Shown: positions 18,301-24,645 of the stretch, piece by piece | Layout of the letters: each line of letters opens with the position of its first letter | Position numbering within the stretch: position 1 is the first letter of the stretch | DNA from: Halichoerus grypus | Taxonomy: Eukaryota > Chordata > Mammalia > Carnivora > Phocidae | DNA length: 64,000 nt | Assembly (NCBI RefSeq): GCF_964656455.1 | Contig: NC_135716.1 | Location: 81,370,484 to 81,434,483 of the forward strand | Reading direction: 5' to 3' | The notes under the pieces: generated by a model | Told to the model about the DNA's origin: nothing | The model's database searches: none | The model's input: the letters and a program-made list of their open reading frames with translations, nothing else | Position numbers and translations under genes: made by a program

Positions 18301-20813
18301 ATAAGCAGAGAACATCATGTTCTTTTCAGAATTTTGAACAGAAAATGCTAAAAAAAGGAGGATCATGGATTCAAGAAATAAATATAACTGAAAAAAATTG
18401 GTATCCCCGGCAAAAAATACATTATGCTAAGAGAAAGTTAGCAGGCGCCAACCCAGCAGTTATTACTTGGTAAGATGGTTATTTGTGAAGAAAAAAAACG
18501 CCAACATGCTGCTAGTTACTGAAGAATTACTAATATATAAAGTCCTGAATACTTTCCATTTAGCATGTGATGTTAGCATTATTATCCTCATTTTACAAAT
18601 GAAAAAAGCATGGCTTAAGGAGGTTGATTTCTCCAAGGCTTGGGCAGGGTCCGTATCTCTGAATGCTGTGTACTTGGCCTCTGCCCTCTTGGCACAGTGT
18701 TCAGGTCAGTACCTGGAATAACCTGTACCAATGTGAGGAACAGCAGGAGCTTTTTTTTTTAAGATTTTATTTATTTATTTATTTATTTGAGAGAGAGAGT
18801 GAGAGCCAGCACAAACTGGGGCGGGGGTGGGAGGTGGGAGACAGAAAGAGGGAGAAGCAGACTCCCCCGCTGAGCAGGGAGCCCGACGTGGGGCTCAGTC
18901 CCGGGACCCTGAGATCATGACCTGAGCCAAAGGCAGATGCTTAACCAGCTGAGCCACCCAGGCACCCCCAGCAGGAGCATTTTTAGGCAATTACAATAAT
19001 ATTTTTGTATATAAGAGGAGATTTAGATTCTAAATTTGCTTTTGTCCTTTTTAGGACAAAATGTTAATCTTGGTGTGCATAGCACACAGATGTGGAGAAT
19101 AAGTATGGACTTATTGGACAAGAATCCACACTGGGTTAGCCTTTAGGTTAGCTTCAAAATTTTTTCTTGTTGAGGTCTAAAGCAAACAAATTTATAGAAA
19201 TGTTTCACAAGAGGGAAAAAAGTTGGACTTTACAATTAAGTAATAGTAAATGGCAATCTATGGTCAGTTGTTCAGGGTACGAATGGTCTTTCCAATAAAT
19301 GACTCTGGCAAAGGAACAAAAGTGGATCCCTATCTCACACCATACACAAAAATTAATGCAGAATGGATCAAAGACCTAAACGTAAGAGCTAAAACTATAA
19401 AATACTCAAAGAAGTACAGGGATAGAGCTTCATGACCTGGATTTGGCAATGACATCTGTCATTTTTAGGTACGACACCAAAAAGCACGAACAAGAAAAGA
19501 AAAAAATAGGTAAATTCATCAAAACTTACAAGTTTTGTGCTTCACAGGATACCATCAAGAAAGTAAAAAAGACAACCCCACAAAATGGGAGAAAATATTT
19601 GAAAGTCATAGCTGACAAGGGACTTGTATAATACATTAAAAAAAGCTCTTAGAAACTCAATAAAAAGACAAATAACCCAATTTAAAAATGACCAAAGGAT
19701 CTAACCAGACATTTCTCTAAAGAAGGTATATAAATGGCCAAGTAGCATATAGCATATGGAAAGATTTATTAGTCATCAGAGAAATACAAAGAGAGGCACC
19801 ACTTCACACCCACTAGAATGGGTATAATTAAAAAATGGAATTTGGGCCACCTGGGTGGCAGTTGGTTGAGCATCTGACTCTTGGTTTCAGCTCAGGTCAT
19901 AATCTCGGGATTGTGAGATCAAGCCCCAAGTCGGGCTCGGCACTAAGCACGGAGTCTACTTAGGTTTCTCTCTCCCTCTTCCTCTACGCCTCCCCCTGTA
20001 TTCTGTCTCTGAAATAAATAACTCTTTTTAGAAAATGAAATATAGCACATGTTGTGAAGAATGTGGAGATATTGGAACCCTTGTGTGTTGCTAATATGAA
20101 TGTAAAACAATGCAGCTGCTATGAAAAACAGTCTGGCAGTGTCTCAAAAAGTTAAATATAGAATTACCACTTGGCCCTGTAATTCCACTCCTAGGTACAC
20201 ACCAAAGAGAAATGAAAGTGTACATTTACACAAAAACTTGTAGACAAATTTTTTAACATATATATATTTTTAATTCTGTTAGAATTTTTATTAGGTGAGC
20301 TTTGTTTATTTTTTAAAAATAATCTCTACACCCAACGTGGAGCTCTAACTCACAATCCCTTGAGATCAATAGTCACATGCCCTACCAACTGAGCCAGCCA
20401 GGCACCTGTAGACAAATGTTAATAGCAACATTATTCATGCTCTGTGTTCCTACAAATCCAATCTCTTGATTTCAAGGTTTTAAGCCACAGAAAATATTCT
20501 ATAAGTGATGAGAGAGGGAATGTTTGGGTAGGATAGCTAGGAATGCAGGCAACAAAGGAAAAATAATGAATGGTTCATGTTTTTGTATTTGTTTAATCTT
20601 TTTTCCAGTGATGAGCTGTTCCTGGGCCATGAGAAGGCACTTGCCTTTGGAGATTATGTGGCTGTAGCACGAGGAAGCAAAGATCACAACATCCGTGCCC
20701 AACAACCAGAGAGTGGACTATCAGAAGAGGCTCAAGTAAAGTGCTTGATTGACCAGGCAACAGACCCCAACATCCTTGGCAGAACTTGGATAGGATGGGA
20801 GCCCTGGATGTGA
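3103..20813 (+). CDS. PRKDC: DNA-dependent protein kinase catalytic subunit, C-terminal 642 residues (13 exons, partial gene)
   Basis: The coding exons are 3103-3314, 4928-5015, 5105-5248, 10691-10895, 12296-12363, 13074-13294, 13612-13704, 15861-15950, 16373-16444, 16518-16719, 17548-17736, 18330-18469 and 20609-20813. They sum to 1929 nt, an exact 642 codons plus stop, and every junction is AG/GT with matching phase. The protein is a nuclear serine/threonine PI3K-like kinase. It is recruited by Ku70/80 to DNA double-strand breaks and drives non-homologous end joining and V(D)J recombination. Window residues 1 to about 53 are the end of the FAT domain, about 236-567 are the kinase, and 610-642 are FATC, ending in GWEPWM. 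Visible catalytic features are [10 protein letters not shown] (Lys267), GIGDRHLNN (Asp436) and IDFGHAFG (Asp455). Adding 3486 gives human numbering (Lys3753, Asp3922, Asp3941). The remaining roughly 3486 N-terminal residues lie left of the window. Intron retention rules out a retrocopy. The identification rests on recognising the family sequence. Confidence 0.97.
3366..3470 (+). repeat. Short CAN SINE variant lacking the CT-rich body
   Basis: An eroded tRNA-like head (GGGGGCTCAGTCAGTGGAGC) runs to GGGCATAGAGCTTACTTAAA and directly into an A-rich tail. It is about half the length of the standard element. Confidence 0.6.
3598..3771 (-). repeat. CAN SINE
   Basis: The inverted tail AAAGATTTTATTCATTTATT leads into a GAGA-rich body and the inverted head CCTGAGCTGAAGGCAGATGC. 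The head end is cut short where a second minus-strand SINE begins. Confidence 0.85.
3773..3880 (-). repeat. Short CAN SINE variant
   Basis: The order CTTTTAAAGTAAACTACAGCC, AACGTGGGACTCCCAACTTA, CTGACTGAGCCAGCCATGTG is the inverted form of the short SINE type. It abuts the preceding SINE. Confidence 0.75.
3881..4407. other. PRKDC intron, no recognised element
   Basis: AT-rich single-copy-looking sequence with no repeat motif or conserved frame that I recognise. Confidence 0.5.
4408..4604 (+). repeat. CAN SINE, older subfamily
   Basis: The head GGGGCGTCTGGGTGGCTCAG is followed by CCAACTCTTGATTTCAGCTC, the older second box type, and it ends CTCTCTCAAATAAATC. Flanking A-rich target copies are imperfect. 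Confidence 0.9.
4928..5015 (+). CDS. PRKDC: PRKDC coding exon 2 of 13 in window
   Basis: This 88-nt exon lies between a TTTTATAG acceptor and an AAG|GTAATG donor. It completes the split Arg and encodes [19 protein letters not shown] and the following LSNPEMLFK, matching the helical linker between FAT and kinase in DNA-PKcs. Its first three residues read IKI where I recall IKS in human, a conservative lineage difference. Confidence 0.93.
5105..5248 (+). CDS. PRKDC: PRKDC coding exon 3 of 13 in window
   Basis: The 144-nt exon is in phase 0 at both ends, between a TTTTTCTGCACAG acceptor and a CAG|GTATGG donor. It encodes [20 protein letters not shown] and, further on, [13 protein letters not shown]. 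The codon at 5177-5179 (GAA, Glu, window residue 125) lies 517 residues before the C-terminus. By my recollection that is where the Jack Russell terrier SCID nonsense mutation falls, and here it is intact. Confidence 0.95.
5249..5526. other. PRKDC intron, unassigned
   Basis: AT-rich sequence between exon 3 of the window and an L1 fragment. It holds nothing recognisable. Confidence 0.5.
5527..5654 (-). repeat. Carnivore L1 3' UTR fragment with target duplication
   Basis: The sequence ACACCCAGTGCTCACCAC and CCCTCCTTAATGC is the inverted carnivore L1 3' end. GTAGTTTAATAT followed by TTT flanks it at about 5512-5526 and 5655-5668, which indicates a short, severely 5'-truncated insertion. Confidence 0.8.
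5669..6049. other. PRKDC intron, unassigned
   Basis: Mixed-composition intronic sequence. Overlapping open frames on the minus strand here (up to 131 codons) lack any family resemblance and I read them as chance. Confidence 0.5.
6050..6245 (+). repeat. L2-like LINE 3' end
   Basis: AGAGCCTTCCCTGAACCTCC followed by CACCATATGTACACC and ATTAATCACTG resembles the diverged 3' terminus of LINE-2. Confidence 0.45.
6429..6626 (+). repeat. CAN SINE nested in L1M
   Basis: A full-length element flanked by AAGTGTACAATGC (6416-6428) and AAGTGTAAAATGC (6627-6639), one mismatch in 13. Confidence 0.95.
6715..6914 (-). repeat. CAN SINE, first of a tandem inverted pair
   Basis: Inverted element, diverged (head end GAGTCACCCAAGCACCTC). 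It lies directly beside another minus SINE. AGAACATTTT occurs before the pair (6705-6714) and after it (7111-7120), not between. Confidence 0.88.
6915..7110 (-). repeat. CAN SINE, second of a tandem inverted pair
   Basis: Inverted full element ending CCACCCAGGTGCCCCC, followed by the outer copy of the AGAACATTTT target duplication. The arrangement implies insertion of one SINE at the edge of the other. Confidence 0.9.
7510..7630 (+). repeat. L2-like LINE 3' tail
   Basis: GACAGGGATTTTGTCTTGTT and CCTAGAATGCTGCCTGACG match the common 3' tail of LINE-2. Confidence 0.45.
7631..8002. other. PRKDC intron, unassigned
   Basis: AT-rich sequence. I see no repeat family or conserved frame. Confidence 0.45.
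8003..8227 (+). mobile_element. Fossil hAT-type (Charlie/MER-like) DNA transposon
   Basis: The order TTCTGTAAAGGTCCAAATTT, GCGAAAGCAGCCCTGGACAG, CCAATAAAATTTTATTTATA, AAAACAGGCAGTGGGCTTTG matches a widespread non-autonomous mammalian hAT-Charlie family. The exact family name cannot be fixed by eye. It has no coding capacity. Confidence 0.6.
8228..9095. other. PRKDC intron, unassigned
   Basis: Roughly 870 nt of single-copy-looking intron with no recognised repeat. It contains a somewhat GC-richer patch near 8280-8660. Confidence 0.45.
9114..9309 (+). repeat. Young CAN SINE
   Basis: Near-consensus SINE with a long, essentially perfect duplication (AAAAATTAAAGATGATTGGG) immediately before and after, implying a recent insertion. 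Confidence 0.96.
9510..10052 (+). repeat. 5'-truncated L1 3' end with perfect target duplication
   Basis: The end of ORF2 (ATGGATAAAGAAGATGTGG, CAATGGAATATTACTTAGCC) and 3' UTR end in an A-rich tail. AAATATAAATTATCT flanks it at 9495-9509 and 10053-10067. Confidence 0.93.
10233..10426 (+). repeat. CAN SINE with 17-bp target duplication
   Basis: Full SINE flanked by AATGATGTAGATTAGTA at 10216-10232 and 10427-10443. Its body has the GACTGCCTTCAGCTCATGAT subfamily variant. Confidence 0.95.
10691..10895 (+). CDS. PRKDC: PRKDC coding exon 4 of 13 in window
   Basis: The 205-nt exon follows a 5.4-kb intron and lies between ATTTCAG and CCTG|GTGAGT. It encodes [17 protein letters not shown], then a relatively divergent stretch ([17 protein letters not shown]), then the highly conserved [17 protein letters not shown] and [12 protein letters not shown] that lead into the kinase N-lobe. 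The last codon, Gly, is split to the next exon. Confidence 0.95.
10896..11711. other. PRKDC intron, unassigned, with a T tract
   Basis: AT-rich intron. The only clear feature is a run of about 18 T at 11002-11020. Confidence 0.5.
11712..11929 (+). repeat. CAN SINE, older subfamily
   Basis: A diverged head (GGGGCGCTTAGGTGGCTCGG) with the CATCCAACTCTTGCTTTCAG box and a C-rich interruption (CCCCACCCCACCCCCC) in the body. Confidence 0.9.
12004..12207 (+). repeat. Young CAN SINE
   Basis: Near-consensus SINE with a 14-A tail, flanked by AATTGTTATTAGCTC at 11989-12003 and 12208-12222. It ends only 88 nt before a PRKDC exon. Confidence 0.96.
12296..12363 (+). CDS. PRKDC: PRKDC coding exon 5 of 13 in window
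   Basis: This small 68-nt exon (acceptor TTTGTCTTAG, donor CGG|GTAGGT) encodes [20 protein letters not shown] followed by ER. The kinase domain begins around here in human numbering (about 3722). An intronic copy of a 151-bp duplicated segment begins only 34 nt beyond the donor. Confidence 0.93.
12398..12548 (+). repeat. Intronic duplicated segment, copy 1
   Basis: This 151-nt block matches 14409-14559 with no gaps and, by manual count, 14 mismatches (about 91% identity). It does not resemble SINE, L1, MIR or DNA transposon sequence. It begins 34 nt after a PRKDC donor site. Confidence 0.85.
12722..12743. repeat. (TG)n microsatellite
   Basis: An alternating TG run of about 11 units in a PRKDC intron. 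Confidence 0.9.
12744..13073. other. PRKDC intron, unassigned
   Basis: Intronic sequence leading to the acceptor of the ATP-binding exon. No repeat recognised. Confidence 0.45.
13074..13294 (+). CDS. PRKDC: PRKDC coding exon 6 of 13 in window (kinase N-lobe, ATP-binding Lys)
   Basis: The 221-nt exon encodes the kinase N-lobe: [20 protein letters not shown] and then [18 protein letters not shown]. The Lys in [10 protein letters not shown] (window residue 267) is the ATP-phosphate-binding lysine of PI3K-like kinases, human Lys3753. RQDQR is the conserved helix motif of the PIKK family. The acceptor is weak-looking (ATAATTTTTAAAG) and the donor CCAG|GTGGGA splits an Arg codon. Confidence 0.95.
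13295..13611. other. PRKDC short intron, unassigned
   Basis: 317-nt intron with no recognised repeat. It ends in a TTCTCCTTTTCAG acceptor. Confidence 0.55.
13612..13704 (+). CDS. PRKDC: PRKDC coding exon 7 of 13 in window
   Basis: The 93-nt exon (acceptor TCCTTTTCAG, donor ACAAG|GTGATG) encodes [20 protein letters not shown] and then [16 protein letters not shown] is the PIKK strand joining the N- and C-lobes. Both ends fall inside codons. Confidence 0.93.
13705..14032. other. PRKDC intron, unassigned
   Basis: Intronic sequence with a short A run near 13970. No family recognised. Confidence 0.45.
14033..14235 (+). repeat. MIR element
   Basis: Diverged but complete core: AGCTAACATTTGATTAAAC, then ACAGATGAGGAAGTTAAGGC, CCAGAGAGGTTATGTAAATC and GTAAGTGGGCTAGCTAGGAT. 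Confidence 0.8.
14268..14361 (+). repeat. Old L1 3' tail and (GTTTTTT)n repeat
   Basis: TTATATTTTCCAAGTTTTCAA is like an old L1 3' terminus. It is followed by four to five units of GTTTTTT at about 14335-14361. Confidence 0.5.
14409..14559 (+). repeat. Intronic duplicated segment, copy 2
   Basis: Gap-free partner of 12398-12548, offset 2011 nt and in the same orientation. It starts within 50 nt of a GTTTTTT tandem repeat. No target duplication or poly(A) accompanies either copy. Confidence 0.85.
14690..14885 (+). repeat. MIR-like element
   Basis: CTGGAGTCAGGAAGTCCAGA, CCTCCATTTCTAAGATGGGA and a TAGTAATG stretch follow the order of a diverged MIR. Confidence 0.5.
14886..15860. other. PRKDC intron, unassigned
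   Basis: About 975 nt of AT-rich intron before exon 8 of the window. No repeat or conserved frame recognised. Confidence 0.45.
15861..15950 (+). CDS. PRKDC: PRKDC coding exon 8 of 13 in window
   Basis: The 90-nt exon follows a 2.2-kb intron. The acceptor is CTACTTGTTAG and the donor is a consensus AA|GTAAGT. It encodes [20 protein letters not shown] and then DVGAYMSMF in the kinase C-lobe. Phase 2 at both ends makes it skippable without frameshift, but skipping would remove conserved core sequence. Confidence 0.94.
16040..16243 (+). repeat. CAN SINE with 13-bp target duplication
   Basis: Flanked by AAAGTTTTGCCTC at 16027-16039 and 16244-16256. The body contains a duplicated CATGTTCTCTCTCTCTCTC stretch. 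Confidence 0.95.
16373..16444 (+). CDS. PRKDC: PRKDC coding exon 9 of 13 in window
   Basis: This is a 72-nt exon between AAATCATAG and TTAAA|GTAAGT. It encodes [20 protein letters not shown] and then DLLK. Only 73 nt of intron separate it from the next exon, the shortest intron in the window. Confidence 0.92.
16518..16719 (+). CDS. PRKDC: PRKDC coding exon 10 of 13 in window (catalytic and activation loops)
   Basis: The 202-nt exon carries the catalytic centre. [14 protein letters not shown] contains the catalytic-loop Asp (window 436, human 3922) and Asn (441). [13 protein letters not shown] contains the metal-binding DFG Asp (455, human 3941) and the activation-loop Thr (464), equivalent to human Thr3950, a known autophosphorylation site that controls activity. 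The donor is CAG|GTATGC. Confidence 0.96.
16978..17167 (+). repeat. Young CAN SINE with 17-bp target duplication
   Basis: Near-consensus element flanked by ATAAAAAGGGAAGACTA at 16961-16977 and 17168-17184. Confidence 0.96.
17185..17547. other. PRKDC intron, unassigned
   Basis: Intron between a SINE and exon 11 of the window. Nothing recognised. Confidence 0.5.
17548..17736 (+). CDS. PRKDC: PRKDC coding exon 11 of 13 in window
   Basis: The 189-nt exon, phase 0 at both ends, encodes [20 protein letters not shown] and downstream [20 protein letters not shown], then [12 protein letters not shown]. This is the substrate-side C-lobe immediately after the activation loop and is nearly invariant in DNA-PKcs. 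The acceptor has a strong pyrimidine tract (TTTTTTTCTCTTTAG). Confidence 0.96.
17737..18329. other. PRKDC intron, unassigned
   Basis: 593-nt AT-rich intron with no recognised repeat. Confidence 0.5.
18330..18469 (+). CDS. PRKDC: PRKDC coding exon 12 of 13 in window
   Basis: The 140-nt exon (TTCTTTTCAG acceptor, ACTTG|GTAAGA donor) encodes [40 protein letters not shown] and NPAVIT. It covers the end of the kinase domain and the start of the regulatory segment before FATC. Confidence 0.95.
18570..18650 (+). repeat. MIR fragment
   Basis: TTATTATCCTCATTTTACAA followed by ATGAAAAAAGCATGGCTTAAG matches the conserved part of MIR. Confidence 0.55.
18751..18968 (-). repeat. CAN SINE with target duplication
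   Basis: Inverted full SINE with an (ATTT)n tail complement. Flanks are CAGCAGGAGC at 18741-18750 and 18969-18978. Confidence 0.95.
19844..20031 (+). repeat. CAN SINE, older subfamily
   Basis: GGGCCACCTGGGTGGCAGTT head and GACTCTTGGTTTCAGCTCAG box, flanked by imperfect AAAATGGAATTT-like copies. Confidence 0.88.
20250..20407 (-). repeat. Short CAN SINE variant with target duplication
   Basis: The inverted short type (ACCCAACGTGGAGCTCTAAC, CAACTGAGCCAGCCAGGCAC) is flanked by GTAGACAAAT at 20240-20249 and 20408-20417. Confidence 0.88.
20609..20813 (+). CDS. PRKDC: PRKDC terminal coding exon with FATC domain and stop codon
   Basis: The exon begins after TTTTTTCCAG, completing a Cys codon. It encodes [40 protein letters not shown] and the FATC tail ending [16 protein letters not shown], with TGA at 20811-20813. 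FATC, the last 33 or so residues, is required for kinase folding in all PIKKs. The WIGWEPWM ending differs from the human WEGWEPWM by one residue, by recollection. Confidence 0.97.
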
Positions 20814-20872
20814 AGAACTGTGGAAGTCAGCAGAAAAAAAGCATGAAAGTGTTCAAAGAATCTCCTAAACTT

Positions 20873-21072
20873 GGGGCACCTGGGTGGCTCAGATGGTTAA
20901 GTATCTGCCTTCAGCTCAGGTCATGATCCCAGGGTTCTGGGATTGAGCCCCAGGTTGGGCTCTGCTCAGTGGGCAGCCTGCTTCTCCCTCTGCCTCTGCC
21001 TCTCTCCCCTGCTCATGCTCTCCCTCTCTGTCTGACTCTCTCTCAAATGAATAAATAAAATCTTTTAAAAAA
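20873..21072 (+). repeat. CAN SINE inside the PRKDC 3' UTR
   Basis: Sense-orientation SINE 60 nt after the stop, flanked by AAAGAATCTCCTAAACTT at 20855-20872 and 21073-21090. Its tail supplies an AATAAATAAAATC stretch with potential polyadenylation hexamers. Confidence 0.96.
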
Positions 21073-21226
21073 AAAGAATCTCCTAAACTTCCATCTACAG
21101 CCATCAATGTGCTGATTTTCCGGAAGCACTGAAGAGAAGAAATCTATTTAGTGGTAAAGTCTTGTGCAAGAGTTCAATCAAGATCATGATAAATAAGTGA
21201 ATATTGGGATGAATGAATGATTAGGT

Positions 21227-21232
21227 AATAAA
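21227..21232 (+). promoter_or_regulatory. Candidate proximal polyadenylation signal AATAAA
   Basis: AATAAA occurs 414 nt after the PRKDC stop and outside the SINE, in the context GGTAATAAAGATT. A second hexamer at 21348-21353 has a GT-containing stretch (TGGTGTAAG) just downstream. Either could serve a shorter 3' UTR isoform; use cannot be judged from sequence alone. Confidence 0.35.
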
Positions 21233-21353
21233 GATTAGGTTAGGATTATAATAGACTTAAAGTGGGAAAACATATATCTAGGCTCATACAAGCATTAAAT
21301 CAAGAATATAGCATATTATAAATGCTATGACTTAGATAAACCAGCTAAATAAA

Positions 21354-22759
21354 TGGTGTAAGTATGAACATCCCATGCAGTATTCTCATTAGTAATTATG
21401 ACACATTGGAAATAACACCCAGAAGACTTCATCATTAAGATTTTATAAGAGTAAAGCCAAAAGCATAAATGATAAGGTGTTACATTATATTAGCAGTACA
21501 GGAATAATCATGAATGATATGGCTTATAATATTTAGAAATGATTGCTTTTGATATTTTAGGATATTTTTCTAGGCTATTTTCTTGCATTTTATTCTATTT
21601 TAGACATTTTATGTTAGATTTGTTCTCTAGAAGAGAAAGTATTTAGGAGAGAGAAAAAACCTTGGTCTTAGCACTCACTTTTGCTACTTACAATAAGAAG
21701 ATAGATGAAAGTGCCTGGCATCCCAGACTCAGAATTTCTAACTTCAGGAATCACAAGTATGATGACAGGGATAGCACAGAGCATTTCAATTCTAGGAAAA
21801 AACACAAAACCCTATGGAAATGAATTCCTTATTTGGGAGAGAAAACATGCATTCTAAAACAAGATCAAATTATGAAACACAAAAATGGCTTCCTTTTCTT
21901 CACAGAAACTGCACCCCTCATCTAATCCTGCATGCACCTGAACTGATTTCAGGTTGGCTCTGAGCTTTTATTGTTTCTTTAGACATTTATATTTGGAGAT
22001 TCTTGTATGCTTTTGAAAAATAATCACCTTAGGAATATGAAACATTTAAATTTTTTCCCAAAGTAGTGTTGTTTCAAAAACAAAATGTTCACATCATGAA
22101 ATAATTCATTATACTACTCGACAAAGTATTTCTGATAAATACAGGTTGAATGCATTATGATATTAAGAATAAACCATTATATTCTCAACAAATGGTATTA
22201 TATTAAAAGAAATTTCATCTCAAAAGAAAAATAAGTGATCATGTATGTGAAAATCCAGTATACACATGATCTAGTAAATATTTTCTGCTAAACACAAAAA
22301 CAACCAGAACAAACTACCTTGGTGTTGATTATAATATATTGTTTAACAACAAATTAACCATCATTTTTGCTTGTCTTGATAATTTGGGATGTATTGACTA
22401 GATCCCCATGTTATGGGAAACCCTGTTTTTTAACAACTAGTTTTCATGTCAGTAAAAGATCATTGTTACAAGATGACCATGTATCAGTCCAGTTTCAAAG
22501 CTGTCTGCCTGAAATTGTATCCAAACCCATGAGAATGTGGTAAAAAGTTACTGTATACAGCTTTCAGAGACATTTGCACAACTGCTCAGGATGATAAATG
22601 ATCTCATTACACATGGGGGACTACATGTTTAAGCCATATCTTGTCTCCAAACAGCAACCCTGTGATTCTTGGGTAAGTAAAAATATTTGTTTGGAAACCA
22701 GGAAATAAAAGAAGACATCTGTACTGATTATAAGGAAATATGAATAATATCAAGAAGAT
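21354..22759. other. Unique sequence at and beyond the end of PRKDC
   Basis: AT-rich sequence without recognised repeats or frames. It spans the presumed distal poly(A) site. Confidence 0.5.
22168..22173 (+). promoter_or_regulatory. Candidate distal polyadenylation signal AATAAA
   Basis: AATAAA occurs 1355 nt after the PRKDC stop. Its position matches the expected length of the mammalian PRKDC 3' UTR after subtracting the lineage-specific SINE. Another hexamer lies at 22704-22709, just before the L1 block begins. Confidence 0.4.
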
Positions 22760-23414
22760 TTTTGGGGTTTACTATATGTAGGATCACATCATCTGATAAT
22801 AGTTTAACTTCCTCTTTTTTAATTTGCTTTTATTTCTTTTTTCTTGCCTAATTGCTCTGGCTAGAACATGCAGTACAATGTTGAGTAACAATGGTAAATG
22901 TGGGCATCCTTGTTTGTTCCTCATCTTTAGGGGGACATTTTCATCTTTCACCGTTGAGTATCTTCTCAGCTGTGGGACATTTACATAAATGTCCTTTTAT
23001 CATGTTGATAAAGTTCCCTTCTGTTCTTAGTTTGCTGAGATTTTTATCATCATAGAGTGTTGTCAAATGATTTTTTTTGCATTAATTGAGATGAACTTGT
23101 GGTTTTTCTTCTTCATTTATGAATGTGAATTATAATGATTGATATTTAGGTGTTGAACCATCCCAGCATTGCTGGGATAAATCCTGCTTGGCCATGGTGA
23201 GTAATCCTTTTACTATGCTGTTGGATTCTGTTTGCTAGTATTTTGTTGAGAATTTTTGAATCAGAGTTCATAAGGGATATTGGTTTCTAGTTTTCTTGTG
23301 GAACCTCTGTCTGGCTTTGGTATCAGGGTAATAATGGTCTTTTCAAATGAGTTAGCAATTTTTAACTTCTCAGGTATGTTTTAGAGAAGTTTGAGAAGGA
23401 TTGGTGTTAACTCT

Positions 23415-23455
23415 CTTTTTTTTTTAAGACTTCAAAATTTATTTTAGAGAGAGAG

Positions 23456-23496
<41 letters not shown>

Positions 23497-23652
23497 AGAT
23501 GGGAGGGGCAGGTTGGAGAGAGAGAGAATCCCAAGCAGACTCCATGCTGAGTGTGGAGTCCAACACGGAGCTTGATCTCACAACCCCGAGATCATGACCA
23601 GAACCGAAATCAAGAGTCAGATGCTTAACCGACTGAGCCACCCAGGTGCCCC
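23415..23652 (-). repeat. CAN SINE with internal (GT)n expansion
   Basis: Inverted SINE flanked by AGGATTGGTGTTAACTCT at 23397-23414 and 23653-23670. Its GAGA-rich body has a (GT) run of about 17 units at 23460-23493. Confidence 0.95.
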
Positions 23653-23845
23653 AGGATTGGTGTTAACTCTTAAGTGTTTTATAAAATTCACCAATGAAGT
23701 CATCTAGATGTTGGCCAGCTCTTTGTTAGGAGTTTTTTTTTGCATTTATTTTTGTCTTGTTTTTCTTTTTTTTTTTTTAATTGAAGTATAATTAACATAC
23801 AGTGTTATAGCAGTTTCAGGTGTACAATATAGTGATTCCACAATT

Positions 23846-24040
23846 CTTTTTTTTTTAAAGATTTTATTTATTTGAGAGAGAGAGAGAGCACAAGCCAGGG
23901 GAGAGGCAGAAGGAGAGGGAGAGGAAGAAGCAGACTCCCTGCTGAGCAGGGAGCCCAATGCAGGGCTCAATTCCAGGGCCCTGGGATCATTACCTGAGTC
24001 AAAGGTAGACATTTAAATGACTGAGCCACCCAGGCACCCA
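23846..24040 (-). repeat. CAN SINE with target duplication
   Basis: Inverted SINE flanked by ATTCCACAATT at 23835-23845 and 24041-24051, inside the L1 3' UTR. Confidence 0.93.
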
Positions 24041-24450
24041 ATTCCACAATTTATACATTTCTCCATGCTCATCAAGGTAAGTATACTCTTGATCCCCCTT
24101 TTCTATTTCACCCTCTCCCCCACGCTCACCTCCCCTCTGGCAGCCACCAGTTTTCTGTATTTAAGAGTCTGGGGTTTTTTTATTTGTCTTTTCTCTTTGT
24201 TAGTTTGTTTTGTTTCTCAAATTCCACATGTGAGTGAAATCATATGATATTCGTCTTTCTCTGACTGACTTATTTCACTTAGTATAATACCCTCTAGGTC
24301 CATCTATGTTGTTGCACATGGCAAAATTTCATTGTTTTTTATGGCCGAGTAATATTCATTGTGTGTGTGGGGGGGGGTGACATCTTCTTTATCCATTCAT
24401 CAGTCAATGAACACTTGAACTGCTTCCTTACCTTGGCTATTGTAAGTAAT

Positions 24451-24645
24451 GCTGGGTGGCTCAGTTGTTAAGCATCTGCCTTTGGCTCAGGTCATGATCC
24501 CAGGGTCCTAGGATCGAGCCCCACATCGGGCTCCCTGCTCAGCAGGAAGCCTGCTTCTCCCTCTCCCACTCCCCCTGCTTGTGTTCTCCGTCTCACTTTG
24601 TCTGTGTCAAATAAATAAATAAAATCTTAAAAAATAAATAAATAA
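24451..24645 (+). repeat. CAN SINE lacking its first bases
   Basis: It begins at GCTGGGTGGCTCAGTTG without the GGGGCGCC start and no clean duplication is present. The host L1 resumes after a small apparent deletion. Confidence 0.88.

Larger units (their letters stand above)
19245..20440 (+). repeat. Old L1M ORF2 C-terminal fragment, host of two SINEs
   Basis: Eroded plus-strand ORF2 remnants ([20 protein letters not shown]; later [14 protein letters not shown]) run to a 3' end interrupted by SINEs at 19844-20031 and 20250-20407. The frame is broken throughout. Confidence 0.8.
20814..22190 (+). other. PRKDC: PRKDC 3' untranslated region (3' limit inferred)
   Basis: This is non-coding sequence after the TGA. 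It is interrupted by a CAN SINE at 20873-21072 and otherwise AT-rich unique sequence. AATAAA hexamers occur at 21227-21232, 21348-21353 and 22168-22173. The last would give a UTR of about 1.1 kb once the SINE and its duplication are subtracted, close to the roughly 1 kb I recall for human PRKDC. The end coordinate is an inference. Confidence 0.5.

Noticed and set aside
19250..19631. Two plus-strand frames as host genes
   Set aside because: Their residues ([27 protein letters not shown]) are eroded L1 ORF2 C-terminal sequence.
3103..20813. PRKDC processed pseudogene
   Set aside because: Thirteen exons with canonical splice borders, one unbroken 642-codon frame and intact catalytic residues.
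23460..23493. (GT)n tract as a regulatory Z-DNA element
   Set aside because: It is an expansion inside the GAGA-rich body of a SINE; no other evidence of function.
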